NCBI RefSeq assembly: GCF_000374045.1
Contig: NZ_KB893317.1
Coordinates: 62,001-126,000 of the forward strand
Length of the DNA: 64,000 bases
Reading direction: 5' to 3'
Source: Segetibacter koreensis DSM 18137
Lineage (GTDB): Bacteria; Bacteroidota; Bacteroidia; Chitinophagales; Chitinophagaceae
The number at the start of each line of letters is the position of its first letter. Position 1 is the first letter of the stretch. Under the pieces are notes generated by a model, which saw nothing but the letters and a program-made list of their open reading frames with translations, did not search any database and was not told the origin of the DNA. This document shows positions 26,862 through 35,471 of the stretch, piece by piece. The translations under genes and the position numbers were made by a program.

Positions 26862-27219
26862 GGTAATATCAATAATTTTGTAAAGTGTACTTCTATTCCT
26901 GCCTTTTGTTTCTTATCTCTATCAAAATAATTTAAAAGAAGTTTTATAGCAGCAAATGCTATTTGTTATTCTAATATCAACACTAATTCAAAAAGGCAAA
27001 TTTAGCTGATAATCATCTTTAAATAATTTTACTGCTGTGCAAACAAATGACTCAGGTACTTAAAAGTAATTGCATCAGGAAGAGCGTTATTTAAACATGA
27101 ATAAAATTTTTTGAACGGTTTATATTTTAAATCCGATTAAAAAAAATTATTTAGGGGGTTACCTTTCTTCTAACCCGGTATTAACCCTTAAATCAACTAT
27201 AACAATAAACAAAGAAACA
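26862..27219. other. Divergent promoter region, no gene seen
   Basis: This 358-base AT-rich gap lies between the divergent sigma factor and small lipoprotein genes. I see no clear TAnnTTTG box for either and no repeat. It should hold both promoters. Confidence 0.4.
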
Positions 27220-27435
27220 ATGAAAAAACTATTATTTGTATTTGTACTAGGCGCTTTCGCTGCCTGTGGTGGTTCAGGAGAGTCTAACGCAAACGCTGAT
27301 TCAACAACTACTGTAACTACAGATACTACATCAACAATGAGCTCAGGTTCTTCAATGGCTGATACATCTTCAAAAATGAGTGTTGACACTTCAAAAATGA
27401 GTACTGATACAGCAGCTAAGAGTACTACTCACTAA
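27220..27435 (+). CDS. Small Ser/Thr-rich lipoprotein
   Basis: A 71-residue protein with a lipoprotein signal and lipobox Cys16 (LGAFAACGGSG). The mature part is almost only Ser, Thr, Asp, Ala and Met, with repeats such as MSVDTSKMSTDT. Such proteins in Bacteroidota are outer-membrane or surface linkers of unknown function. It is divergent from the sigma/anti-sigma operon, so it could be a target of that sigma factor; this is inference. Confidence 0.75.
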   Translation: MKKLLFVFVLGAFAACGGSGESNANADSTTTVTTDTTSTMSSGSSMADTSSKMSVDTSKMSTDTAAKSTTH

Positions 27436-27529
27436 TATTATATATATAACTGCAGGTTGTAAATGCAATAAGTAGCTTGTCGCTTTTTAAGCAGTTTATA
27501 AAAATTTTCATATGGCAAGCAATCGTTAG

Positions 27530-27563
27530 AGGCCTTCCTTATTCTTAAGGAGGGCTTTTTTTT
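27530..27563 (+). terminator. Terminator after the small lipoprotein gene
   Basis: A 10-bp stem (GCCTTCCTTA against TAAGGAGGGC, one G-T pair) with a 3-base loop is followed by eight T. Between here and 27816 I see nothing recognisable. Confidence 0.8.
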
Positions 27564-27816
27564 ACACTGTCAATTGATGTTAATAACTTTATTTTGCTGC
27601 TTTTGCAGCCTCTTAAGAAAGATCTACTGCGTCAGTTAATTGAGCTGTTGTTTTCTCTTTACGCTTTTCATTTTAAAAATCTTTTGCAAACTATTTTTAA
27701 TAGTTGTGTTGGGCCGGAAGCTTTTTTTCTTTTAGGAATCTGTTTGGATAGCGGTAAAAAAAATCGTTGAAAGGTGGTGCGGTGTTGTGTTTTAGTTATG
27801 AAAAACATTTTTGAGA

Positions 27817-27845
27817 TTTGTAAAAAAGATAAAAAAATATTTTTG
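27817..27845 (+). promoter_or_regulatory. Promoter of the pheA attenuator leader
   Basis: TTTG at 27817-27820 and TATTTTTG at 27838-27845 match the Bacteroidota -33/-7 consensus with a 17-base spacer. The leader peptide begins 33 bases later. A second weaker box (TACTTTTA, 27863-27870) is also present. Confidence 0.6.
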
Positions 27846-27878
27846 GTTTAAATTGCAAATCCTACTTTTACTGCTTCG

Positions 27879-27965
27879 ATGAAACAAACAATAGAAAATA
27901 CCTGGTTTAGTTTTTATTTTTATTTCTACTTTAGAAAGTGGACCGGGAAACTTATTGAGATTTAG
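27879..27965 (+). CDS. Aromatic leader peptide of the phe/tyr attenuator
   Basis: A 28-codon frame starting ATG and ending TAG, coding MKQTIENTWFSFYFYFYFRK followed by WTGKLIEI. Ten of the thirteen residues 9-21 are aromatic: five Phe, three Tyr and two Trp. Such a density of regulatory codons just upstream of a terminator and pheA is the hallmark of ribosome-mediated attenuation. The downstream end of the frame (TGGACCGGGAAA) forms one arm of the antiterminator. Not in any frame of the downstream genes. Confidence 0.85.
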   Translation: MKQTIENTWFSFYFYFYFRKWTGKLIEI

Positions 27966-28000
27966 AAATAATAAAAAATCAAAATATAAAATCCCGGCCA
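27939..28000 (+). promoter_or_regulatory. Antiterminator pairing in the pheA leader
   Basis: Bases 27939-27948 (TGGACCGGGA) can pair with 27992-28000 (TCCCGGCCA) in nine pairs with one bulged A. The second segment is the 5' arm of the terminator, so the two structures exclude each other. A ribosome stalled on the Phe/Tyr codons at 27906-27932 would leave the first arm free and favour readthrough. Confidence 0.7.
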
Positions 28001-28019
28001 AAAAAGCCGGGATTTTTTT
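27988..28019 (+). terminator. Leader terminator (attenuator) upstream of pheA
   Basis: An 11-bp perfect stem (AAAATCCCGGC and complement) with a 7-base loop is followed by a run of seven T. It sits 10 bases before the pheA ATG, with no gene ending before it other than the leader peptide. Confidence 0.88.
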
Positions 28020-28029
28020 ATGCAAGAAT

Positions 28030-28902
28030 ATGAATGCAAGTAAAAAAGAAACAAAGGGAGGCTCGTCAAAAAATTTACGGATCGCTATCCAGGGATATGA
28101 AGGAAGTTTTCACCAGGAAGCAGCCCGGAAGTTCTTTGGTAAAAACGTTGAAGTAATTCCATGTGACACTTTTAGAGAGGTAATAAAAATTGCATCAGAT
28201 AAAACACAAAGTGACGGTGCAGTAATGGCTATAGAAAATTCTATTGCAGGAAGCATTCTTCCAAATTATAATCTCTTAAAGAAAAGTAACCTGACGATAG
28301 TAGGGGAGAAGTACCTTCACATTCGTCAACATCTTTTGGTTAATCACGGCATGCAGTTACAAGACATTAAAGAGGTGCATTCTCATCCAATGGCATTATT
28401 GCAATGCATAGATTTTTTAGAACAACATCATACCTGGAAGTTGGTCGAGACAGAAGATACCGCATTGAGCGCAAAATATATTAACCGTCATAAGAGTAAA
28501 CATACAGCTGCAATAGCAAGCAAACTTGCAGCGGAATTATACGATTTGGATATACTTGCGCCTGATATTCATACGTTAAAGAATAATTACACGCGGTTTT
28601 TAATGTTGCAAAGAAAGGAAGAAGCTGTTGCGGTGGAGAATGCAGATAAGGCCTCAGTATATTTTGAAACTGATCACAGCAAAGGTAGCCTTGCTAAAGT
28701 GCTGACTGTGATTGCAGAAAAAGGAGTAAATCTTAGCAAACTGCAAAGCATGCCTATACCTGGCAGCGATTTCTTATATGGTTTTTATGCAGATATGGAA
28801 ATAAAAGATATGGATCATTTTAATGAAGTTTTTGAGGCAACAGATAAGTTAACGGCGCATTTAAAGGTTTTCGGTGCATTTAAGAAAGGAAATTTAAAAT
28901 AA
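28030..28902 (+). CDS. pheA: Prephenate dehydratase
   Basis: A 290-residue monofunctional enzyme: the catalytic PDT domain begins at about residue 17 (RIAIQGYEGSFHQEAARKFF), with AIENSIAGSILPNYNLL and the TRFLML motif preceded by NNY; a C-terminal ACT domain follows (GSLAKVLTVIAEKGVNLSKL). It converts prephenate to phenylpyruvate and is usually feedback-inhibited by Phe through ACT; the usual ESRP is QSMP here. No chorismate mutase domain is present; that activity is on the DAHP synthase fusion 5 kb downstream. ATG 28030 is chosen; the frame opens earlier but across the terminator. Confidence 0.95.
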   Translation: MNASKKETKGGSSKNLRIAIQGYEGSFHQEAARKFFGKNVEVIPCDTFREVIKIASDKTQSDGAVMAIENSIAGSILPNYNLLKKSNLTIVGEKYLHIRQHLLVNHGMQLQDIKEVHSHPMALLQCIDFLEQHHTWKLVETEDTALSAKYINRHKSKHTAAIASKLAAELYDLDILAPDIHTLKNNYTRFLMLQRKEEAVAVENADKASVYFETDHSKGSLAKVLTVIAEKGVNLSKLQSMPIPGSDFLYGFYADMEIKDMDHFNEVFEATDKLTAHLKVFGAFKKGNLK

Positions 28903-28920
28903 TAGTAAAAATCAACAGAG

Positions 28921-30075
28921 ATGAATATTACTGTTTCAGAAAGGCTAAATGGAATTGGGGAATATTATTTTTCTACAAAGCTTCGTGAAATTGATAATCT
29001 GAATAAGGAGGGCAAAAAGATAATAAATCTGGGCATCGGAAGTCCTGACTTGCCTCCCCATCCTGATGTTGTAAAAGTACTGCAGGAAGAAGCTGCAAAA
29101 CCTACAACTCATGCTTATCAAAACTACAAGGGTAGTCCTGTTTTGCGAAATGCTATTGCAAGTTTTTATAAAACCTGGTATGGTGTTGATTTAAATGCTG
29201 ATACTGAAATTTTGCCATTAATCGGTAGCAAAGAGGGTATCATGCACATTTGCATGACTTATTTGAATAAAGGTGATGAAGTACTGATTCCCAATCCCGG
29301 TTACCCAACATATAGCAGTGCTGTAAAACTGGCTGGAGGAAAATGCGTAGAATATGATTTGAAGGAAGAAAACAACTGGGAGCCGGATTTTGACGTTTTA
29401 GAAAAAACAGATCTCAGTAAAATAAAAATAATGTGGATCAACTATCCTGAGATGCCTACTGGCAAACAGGCGTCAGTTGAGCTTTTTAAAAAAGTTATAG
29501 CATTTGGCAAAAAACACAATATTCTTATTTGTCATGATAATCCTTATAGCTTTATTTTAAACGACAAGCCGGTAAGCTTATTAAGTGTTGACGGTGCAAA
29601 AGAAGTCGCTATTGAATTAAATTCTCTAAGCAAGGCCAGCAATATGGCAGGATGGAGGGTAGGTATGATGGTTGGCGCCAAAGAGAGAATTGACGAGGTA
29701 TTACGGTTTAAAAGCAATATGGATAGCGGGATGTTTTTACCTGTACAATTAGCTGCTGCAAAAGCCCTAAGCTTAGGCAAAGATTGGTACCAACAGTTAA
29801 ATGCCGAATATGCGGAACGGAGAGAATTGGTATTTAAAATCCTTGACAGGTTAGAGTGTGAGTATGATAAAGGTCAGTCAGGAATGTTTATCTGGGCTAA
29901 AATACCATCAAAATATAAAGACGGCTATCAGCTGAGTGATGAGGTGCTATACAACAAAAATGTTTTTTTGACACCGGGAGGAATTTTCGGTAGCAATGGA
30001 AACAATTACATAAGGGTAAGCTTATGTGCGAAAAAAGATGTTCTTAAAGAAGCATTGGAAAGAATTTTAGCCTGA
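28921..30075 (+). CDS. Class I/II aminotransferase of the aromatic operon
   Basis: A 384-residue PLP enzyme. The PLP lysine lies in SLSKASNMAGWRVG; the substrate-binding part includes INLGIGSPDLPPHP and NPGYPTYSSAV, and the C-terminal Arg is in NYIRVSLCAK. It lies 18 bases after pheA and 28 before tyrA, so it most likely transaminates phenylpyruvate and 4-hydroxyphenylpyruvate to Phe and Tyr. Related sequences are also annotated as LL-diaminopimelate-type aminotransferases; the neighbourhood favours the aromatic role. Confidence 0.9.
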   Translation: MNITVSERLNGIGEYYFSTKLREIDNLNKEGKKIINLGIGSPDLPPHPDVVKVLQEEAAKPTTHAYQNYKGSPVLRNAIASFYKTWYGVDLNADTEILPLIGSKEGIMHICMTYLNKGDEVLIPNPGYPTYSSAVKLAGGKCVEYDLKEENNWEPDFDVLEKTDLSKIKIMWINYPEMPTGKQASVELFKKVIAFGKKHNILICHDNPYSFILNDKPVSLLSVDGAKEVAIELNSLSKASNMAGWRVGMMVGAKERIDEVLRFKSNMDSGMFLPVQLAAAKALSLGKDWYQQLNAEYAERRELVFKILDRLECEYDKGQSGMFIWAKIPSKYKDGYQLSDEVLYNKNVFLTPGGIFGSNGNNYIRVSLCAKKDVLKEALERILA

Positions 30076-30103
30076 CAATCCAAAAGGACTTAAAGAAGTT
30101 AAT

Positions 30104-31027
30104 ATGGAAAAAGAAAATGTTATCGCAGCAGGGGCAATACCTGTTGCAGAAGACGGTAATTTAATATCTGCCAACAAGAAATTGGGAGGCGTTGTCACAA
30201 TTATAGGAACAGGATTAATAGGGGGCTCATTTGCGTTGGTTTTAAAAGACAAAGGTCTTGCTCAAAGAGTAATAGGTGTTGATAAAAATATAGAACACCA
30301 GAAAAAGGCCCTGGAGTTAGGTATCGTTGATGAAATATTGCCAATCGAAGAGGCAATCGCAAAAAGTAAATTGATTGTTCTGGCGGTTCCGGTCGATGCT
30401 TTAGATAAAATATTGCCTGTTGTTTTAGACCAGGTACAAGACCAGGTTGTAATGGATATGGGTTCGACAAAAGAAAACGTCATTGCTTTGGTTGCAAAGC
30501 ATCCAAAAAGAAGGAGATTTGTTGCAAGCCATCCCATGTGGGGAACTGAATATAGCGGTCCTGAAGCTGCTGTAAAAAATGCATTTACAAATAAGGCGGC
30601 TGTTATCTGTGACTCTGAACATTCAGATCCGGATGCGCTGGAGTTGGTAAAAAACTTATATAAACAAACGGGCATGCATCTTATTTATATGGATGCAGCG
30701 GCACACGACCTCCATGCAGCTTACATTAGTCATATTTCTCACATCACATCTTTTGCTTTAGCAAATACGGTTTTAGAAAAGGAGAAGGAAGAAGATGCGA
30801 TATTTGAATTGGCAAGTGCTGGTTTTGAAAGCACCGTACGTCTTGCAAAAAGTAATGCTGCAATGTGGGTGCCTATTTTCAAACAAAACCGTGAAAACGT
30901 ACTGGATGTATTAAATGAACATATTTCTCAGCTCCGGAAATTTAAAAGTTGCCTTGAAAAAGAGAATTATGAATACCTGGAGGAACTGATAGAACATGCA
31001 AACGGAATACGAAAAATACTGAAGTGA
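30104..31027 (+). CDS. tyrA: Prephenate dehydrogenase
   Basis: A 307-residue NAD-dependent enzyme with the Rossmann motif IIGTGLIGGSFAL near residue 33 and the conserved ASHPMWGTEYSGPEAA segment, and DLHAAYISHISHITSFALA in the helical C-terminal domain. It oxidises prephenate to 4-hydroxyphenylpyruvate for tyrosine. It has no mutase domain. It is the third gene behind the leader attenuator; no terminator is obvious before deaD. Confidence 0.94.
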   Translation: MEKENVIAAGAIPVAEDGNLISANKKLGGVVTIIGTGLIGGSFALVLKDKGLAQRVIGVDKNIEHQKKALELGIVDEILPIEEAIAKSKLIVLAVPVDALDKILPVVLDQVQDQVVMDMGSTKENVIALVAKHPKRRRFVASHPMWGTEYSGPEAAVKNAFTNKAAVICDSEHSDPDALELVKNLYKQTGMHLIYMDAAAHDLHAAYISHISHITSFALANTVLEKEKEEDAIFELASAGFESTVRLAKSNAAMWVPIFKQNRENVLDVLNEHISQLRKFKSCLEKENYEYLEELIEHANGIRKILK

Positions 31028-31179
31028 CGAAATTGTGACGAAAAGATTAGAAGTAAACAACCTCTCCGAAGTTTTTTAAACTTTCTCATAACAGGTGGTA
31101 TTTTCTTGCATCGTTTTCTATACAAAGGGTTACAACAGTATCATAACATAAAAGCAGCAAAAGGCCTTTAAATAAATAG

Positions 31180-31187
31180 TACCTTTG
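31180..31187 (+). promoter_or_regulatory. Candidate -7 box before deaD
   Basis: TACCTTTG is an exact TAnnTTTG match, about 20 bases before the deaD start, so deaD may have its own promoter rather than depend on the phe leader. No good -33 is seen. Confidence 0.45.
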
Positions 31188-31205
31188 CGCAAATTTTAAG
31201 AATAT

Positions 31206-32870
31206 ATGATGACATTCGAAGGGTTGGGAATTGACGCGAGGTTAATTCAGGCAACCGATGAGTTGGGGTTTGTGAACCCAACGCCGATACAGGAAAAGGC
31301 AATCCCGGTGCTGCTGAGTGGCACTAAAGACTTTGTAGGATTGGCCCAAACCGGTACCGGAAAAACAGCAGCATTTGGCTTACCCTTATTGCAATTGATT
31401 AATGTAGAAAACAAGTTTCCACAGGCGTTGATTGTTTGTCCTACACGTGAGTTGTGTATGCAGATTGTAAAGGAAATTGAACTTTTTAAAAAACATATAA
31501 GAGGAGTTCATGTAGTTGCGGTGTATGGCGGCGCATCTATCAGTCTTCAGATCAGAGATTTAAAAAGGGGCGTTCAGATTGTTGTTGCAACTCCCGGTCG
31601 TCTTATCGATTTGATCGAGCGTAAGGCGATAGACCTTGAGCAAATACAATATGTAGTGCTTGATGAAGCTGATGAAATGCTAAATATGGGTTTCAGAGAT
31701 GATATTGAATTTATATTAAAGAATACCCCAAAACGTGAAGCCACGTGGTTATTTAGTGCAACGATGCCGCCTGAAGTTAGGCAGGTTAGCAAACGCTACA
31801 TGAAGGAACCGGTTGAGGTAACTGTTGGGCAGGTAAACACTGGTAATGAAAATATTGATCACCAATATTATGTAACCAGTGCTCATAACCGGTATGAGAC
31901 TTTAAAACGAATTATTGATTTTAACCCCGGTATTTACGGTATTGTATTTACGCGCACTAAATTAGATGCGCAGGATATAGCAGAAAAGCTAACCCGTGAA
32001 GGTTACGACATTGATGCTTTGCACGGAGACCTTACCCAGGCTCAACGTGATAAGGTAATGGGGCAGTTTCGGGATAAAACCCTGCAACTGCTTATTGCAA
32101 CAGACGTAGCCGCAAGAGGTATTGATGTGAAGGAAATAAGCCATGTCATTAACTATGAATTGCCTGATGATGTAGAAGTGTACACCCACCGAAGTGGTCG
32201 TACAGGCCGTGCGGGAAACCAGGGAATTTGTGTTTCAATTGTTCATGCAAGAGAAACTTTTAAGTTGCGCCAGATTGAGAAAATGATTAAACAACCTTTT
32301 CACAGGCTGGATATTCCGAGTGGAAAGGATGTTTGCCGCAAACAGTTCTTCTACTTTATGGATAAGCTTTTGCAAACCGATATCAGCCACGGCGATTACG
32401 AAACGTACGTTCCAATGTTGCAGGAGAAATTTGCAGACGTAACAAAGGAAGAAGTTTTGAAAAGAGTTGCTGCAATGGAGTTTGACCGTTTTCTTAAGTA
32501 TTATGACAATGCTGGGGATCTTAACGTTCGTGAGCCAAGAGTAAGAGAAAAAAGTTTCGAGAGAGGTGGTGCAGACCAGGGCCGTTCAAGAGATATGCGC
32601 GGTAGAGAATATTCACATGGTAATGGTGATTTTGCAAGATTATTTGTAAACCTTGGTACGAAGGATGGTTTTTATAAAGCAAGTTTTCTTCAGTTTATTT
32701 TGGATATGAGCGATCTCAAAAAAGAAGCTCTTGGCAGAATTGATATGAAAGAAATGAATAGCTGGGTAGAGGTTGATAAAAATGTTGCCGACAAAATGGT
32801 GCGATCAATAGATGGAAAAACATTTAAAGGCAGAAGGATCAGGATGAATGATGCTAACAGCAGAGGATAG
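31206..32870 (+). CDS. deaD: DEAD-box ATP-dependent RNA helicase
   Basis: A 554-residue helicase with Q motif (FVNPTPIQEKAIP), motif I AQTGTGKT, PTRELCMQ, DEAD in VLDEADEML, FSATMP and HRSGRTGRAG. A C-terminal DbpA-type RNA-binding RRM-like domain is suggested by FARLFVNLGTKDGFYKASFL at about 475-550. It would remodel ribosomal or structured RNA, as CsdA/DeaD proteins do in cold or ribosome assembly. It interrupts the aro gene array, with its own -7 box. ATG 31209 is an alternative start. Confidence 0.95.
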   Translation: MMTFEGLGIDARLIQATDELGFVNPTPIQEKAIPVLLSGTKDFVGLAQTGTGKTAAFGLPLLQLINVENKFPQALIVCPTRELCMQIVKEIELFKKHIRGVHVVAVYGGASISLQIRDLKRGVQIVVATPGRLIDLIERKAIDLEQIQYVVLDEADEMLNMGFRDDIEFILKNTPKREATWLFSATMPPEVRQVSKRYMKEPVEVTVGQVNTGNENIDHQYYVTSAHNRYETLKRIIDFNPGIYGIVFTRTKLDAQDIAEKLTREGYDIDALHGDLTQAQRDKVMGQFRDKTLQLLIATDVAARGIDVKEISHVINYELPDDVEVYTHRSGRTGRAGNQGICVSIVHARETFKLRQIEKMIKQPFHRLDIPSGKDVCRKQFFYFMDKLLQTDISHGDYETYVPMLQEKFADVTKEEVLKRVAAMEFDRFLKYYDNAGDLNVREPRVREKSFERGGADQGRSRDMRGREYSHGNGDFARLFVNLGTKDGFYKASFLQFILDMSDLKKEALGRIDMKEMNSWVEVDKNVADKMVRSIDGKTFKGRRIRMNDANSRG

Positions 32871-32920
32871 AAGTAAAATAATTTGCAATGATTATTAATA
32901 TTTGTCCAATAAAGACCTAT

Positions 32921-32950
32921 AGTACAAGTGTGCGACGCAAGGATGATGAA
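32921..32950 (+). repeat. Dispersed intergenic repeat, copy 2
   Basis: AGTACAAGTGTGCGACGCAA followed by GGATGATGAA. It shares GTACAAG and the GCGACGC core with the other copies. It lies between deaD and the UPF0045 gene. Confidence 0.55.
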
Positions 32951-32994
32951 TAACGATACAGCGATGATTACAAAAAAGAGGTAAAAGCGTAAAA

Positions 32995-33297
32995 ATGCAC
33001 AATTATATTGTAAATGCTTCAATACAGGTATTACCAATAGTACAGGATAAACATCCGTACGAATGGGTCGACGAGGCGATATTGGTTATTCAGCAATCGG
33101 GTATTAAATATAAGATCGGTCCGTTTGCAACGGTAGTAGAAGGAACTTACGGGGAGGTGATGAATGTAGTGCATGCGGTTAATGAGAAATTATTTCAACT
33201 TGGATGTAACGAGTGGATTGCCAATGTTCAGTTTAACATAAGAAGTAACAGCGACATAACTGCCAATGAAAAGGTGTCGAAGTTTATAGTAAGCTAA
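32995..33297 (+). CDS. MTH1187/YkoF-like thiamine-binding protein (UPF0045)
   Basis: A 100-residue protein with the ferredoxin-like fold of the UPF0045/MTH1187 family: NASIQVLPIV, YKIGPFATVVEGTYGEVMNVV at the centre. Some members bind thiamine. It lies 22 bases before the DAHP synthase gene and is co-oriented. A role in aromatic biosynthesis is not known; the association may be genomic only. Confidence 0.85.
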   Translation: MHNYIVNASIQVLPIVQDKHPYEWVDEAILVIQQSGIKYKIGPFATVVEGTYGEVMNVVHAVNEKLFQLGCNEWIANVQFNIRSNSDITANEKVSKFIVS

Positions 33298-33319
33298 TAA
33301 ATACGTCAATACTTTATAT

Positions 33320-34405
33320 ATGGAACAAACACTAAATACCTTGTCAAAAATTGACGAGGTACTAACTAAACGTCCGTTGATCATATCCGGACCATGCAGT
33401 GCAGAAACCGAAGAACAGGTTATAGAAACTGCCACACGCCTGAAAAATACAGGTAAAGTTGATGTTCTGCGTGCTGGTATCTGGAAGCCAAGAACCCGCC
33501 CCGGAAGTTTTGAGGGTGTAGGTACCAAGGGCCTAAACTGGTTAACACAGGCAAGAAAATTAACGGGCCTGCCAGTTGCTGTAGAAGTTGCTACCGCAAA
33601 ACAAGTGGAAGATGCATTACATTTTGACATAGACATTTTATGGATTGGTGCAAGAACCACCGTTAATCCGTTTAGTGTACAGGAAGTAGCAGATGCACTT
33701 CGCGGAGCAAATGTTCCGGTACTGATAAAAAATCCTATTAATCCTGATCTGGAATTATGGATTGGCGCAGTAGAGCGTGTAGCAAAAGCAGGGATTAAAA
33801 ACATTGGTTTAATACATCGCGGTTTTTCATCTTATGGCAATACTGAATACCGCAATGCTCCTATGTGGCACATGGCAATTGAAATGAAGCGTCGCAACCC
33901 CGGAATGATGATTATTAATGATCCAAGTCATATTTCGGGTAATCGTACTTTATTACAAAGTGTTGCTCAAAAGGCTATTGACCTCGATTTTGATGGTATA
34001 ATGATCGAAAGTCACATAGATCCTGACAAAGCGTGGAGTGATGCAAAACAACAGGTAACACCTGAAAGACTGGCCGAAATTCTTGATGCTATTATATGGA
34101 GACATGAAAGTACAGATCAAAAAGAATTTGTTGTAGCGCTTGAAAAATTAAGAGAGCAGATTAATCATGTTGATGATGAACTGATGCAACTACTTGGGCA
34201 GAGAATGAAAATTGCTGAGAAAATAGGTGAATATAAAAAGAACAACGATATCACTATTCTTCAGACAAGTCGCTGGAACGAGATACTGGAAAGAGCCACC
34301 AAAAAAGGTGAAGCGTTGGGATTGAGCAAAGAATTTATTACAAAGTATTACGATGCAGTTCACATGGAAAGTATCAATCACCAGAATAACATTATGAATA
34401 GTTAG
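33320..34405 (+). CDS. Bifunctional DAHP synthase/chorismate mutase
   Basis: A 361-residue fusion. Residues 15-260 are a DAHP synthase of the type I-beta/KDOPS-like branch (PLIISGPCSAETEEQ, KPRTRPGSFEG, GARTTVNPF). Residues 275-360 are an AroQ-type chorismate mutase (REQINHVDDELMQLLGQRMK). It catalyses both the first shikimate-pathway step and the chorismate-to-prephenate step. The fused mutase explains why pheA and tyrA in this cluster are monofunctional, and lets prephenate or aromatic products control the entry step. aroB follows after 7 bases. Confidence 0.95.
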   Translation: MEQTLNTLSKIDEVLTKRPLIISGPCSAETEEQVIETATRLKNTGKVDVLRAGIWKPRTRPGSFEGVGTKGLNWLTQARKLTGLPVAVEVATAKQVEDALHFDIDILWIGARTTVNPFSVQEVADALRGANVPVLIKNPINPDLELWIGAVERVAKAGIKNIGLIHRGFSSYGNTEYRNAPMWHMAIEMKRRNPGMMIINDPSHISGNRTLLQSVAQKAIDLDFDGIMIESHIDPDKAWSDAKQQVTPERLAEILDAIIWRHESTDQKEFVVALEKLREQINHVDDELMQLLGQRMKIAEKIGEYKKNNDITILQTSRWNEILERATKKGEALGLSKEFITKYYDAVHMESINHQNNIMNS

Positions 34406-34412
34406 CAGGCTT

Positions 34413-35432
34413 ATGATAAAAAAATCTTTTTCATTTTCTTCTGCTAATGTTACTTACTATATAAATGCAGAATTCGCTTATCTCGAAAAGCTGGTATCAA
34501 AAGAGCAGGCAGTAATTGTAACTGACGAAAATATTTTTGCAAAGCATCAGAAAAAGTTAAAGGGCTGGAAGACAATAGTAATTAAAGCCGGGGAACAATA
34601 TAAAGTTCAGGCTACTGTTGACGACATTATCCAGCAATTAATAGACTTGGGTGCAGACAGAAAGACAACATTGGTAGGAGTTGGAGGAGGTGTAATTACC
34701 GACATTACAGGGTATGTGGCAGGTGTATTTATGAGGGGCATAAAATGCGGTTTTGTTCCAACTTCTATTTTAGCAATGGTGGATGCTTCCATTGGCGGAA
34801 AAAACGGTATTGACGTAGGCGTATATAAAAATATGGTAGGGCTGATTCGTCAGCCCTCGTTTCTTTTATATGACTTCTCTCTCTTAAAATCTTTGCCAAA
34901 AGAAGAATGGATTAATGGTTTTGCGGAAGTCATAAAACATGCTTGCATAAAAGATGCTGCAATGTTTACCCAGCTCGAAAATAATAAGCTTTCATTTTTT
35001 CAAAAGGATTTTGCGGCTTTAGCTAAGTTGATTCAGCGAAATGCGCTTATAAAAACGAAGGTTGTAATTGGAGATGAATTTGAGAATGGCGAAAGAAAGC
35101 TGTTAAATTTCGGACATACCCTCGCACATGCAATAGAAAATTTATACCACATTCCACACGGTCATGCTGTTAGCATCGGAATGGGTGCGGCATGTAAAAT
35201 TTCAGAACAAATTACAGGCTTTAAAGATACAGAACGTGTCATACAGGTTCTGAAAACATACGGATTGCCTCCACAATTTGAATTTGATAAAGCCGAAACT
35301 TTTAGAATTTTAAAGAGTGATAAAAAGAAGGATAATCAATCAATAAATTATATTCTTCTGAATAAAATAGGTAAAGGAACAATAGTGCCTCTGCCATTTA
35401 CAGAAATTGAAACCTTAATAAACCAGTTATAA
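34413..35432 (+). CDS. aroB: 3-dehydroquinate synthase
   Basis: A 339-residue NAD-dependent enzyme with GVGGGVITDITGYVAGVFMRG (split by reading: GGGVITD and GYVAG), MVDASIGGKNGID and the zinc-site NFGHTLAHAIE. It converts DAHP to 3-dehydroquinate, the second shikimate step. It is 7 bases after the DAHP synthase gene and 39 before aroA. Confidence 0.96.
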   Translation: MIKKSFSFSSANVTYYINAEFAYLEKLVSKEQAVIVTDENIFAKHQKKLKGWKTIVIKAGEQYKVQATVDDIIQQLIDLGADRKTTLVGVGGGVITDITGYVAGVFMRGIKCGFVPTSILAMVDASIGGKNGIDVGVYKNMVGLIRQPSFLLYDFSLLKSLPKEEWINGFAEVIKHACIKDAAMFTQLENNKLSFFQKDFAALAKLIQRNALIKTKVVIGDEFENGERKLLNFGHTLAHAIENLYHIPHGHAVSIGMGAACKISEQITGFKDTERVIQVLKTYGLPPQFEFDKAETFRILKSDKKKDNQSINYILLNKIGKGTIVPLPFTEIETLINQL

Positions 35433-35471
35433 ATTCCTCCGGAATTTGGATAGCTTTTACAAACAGGGCAA

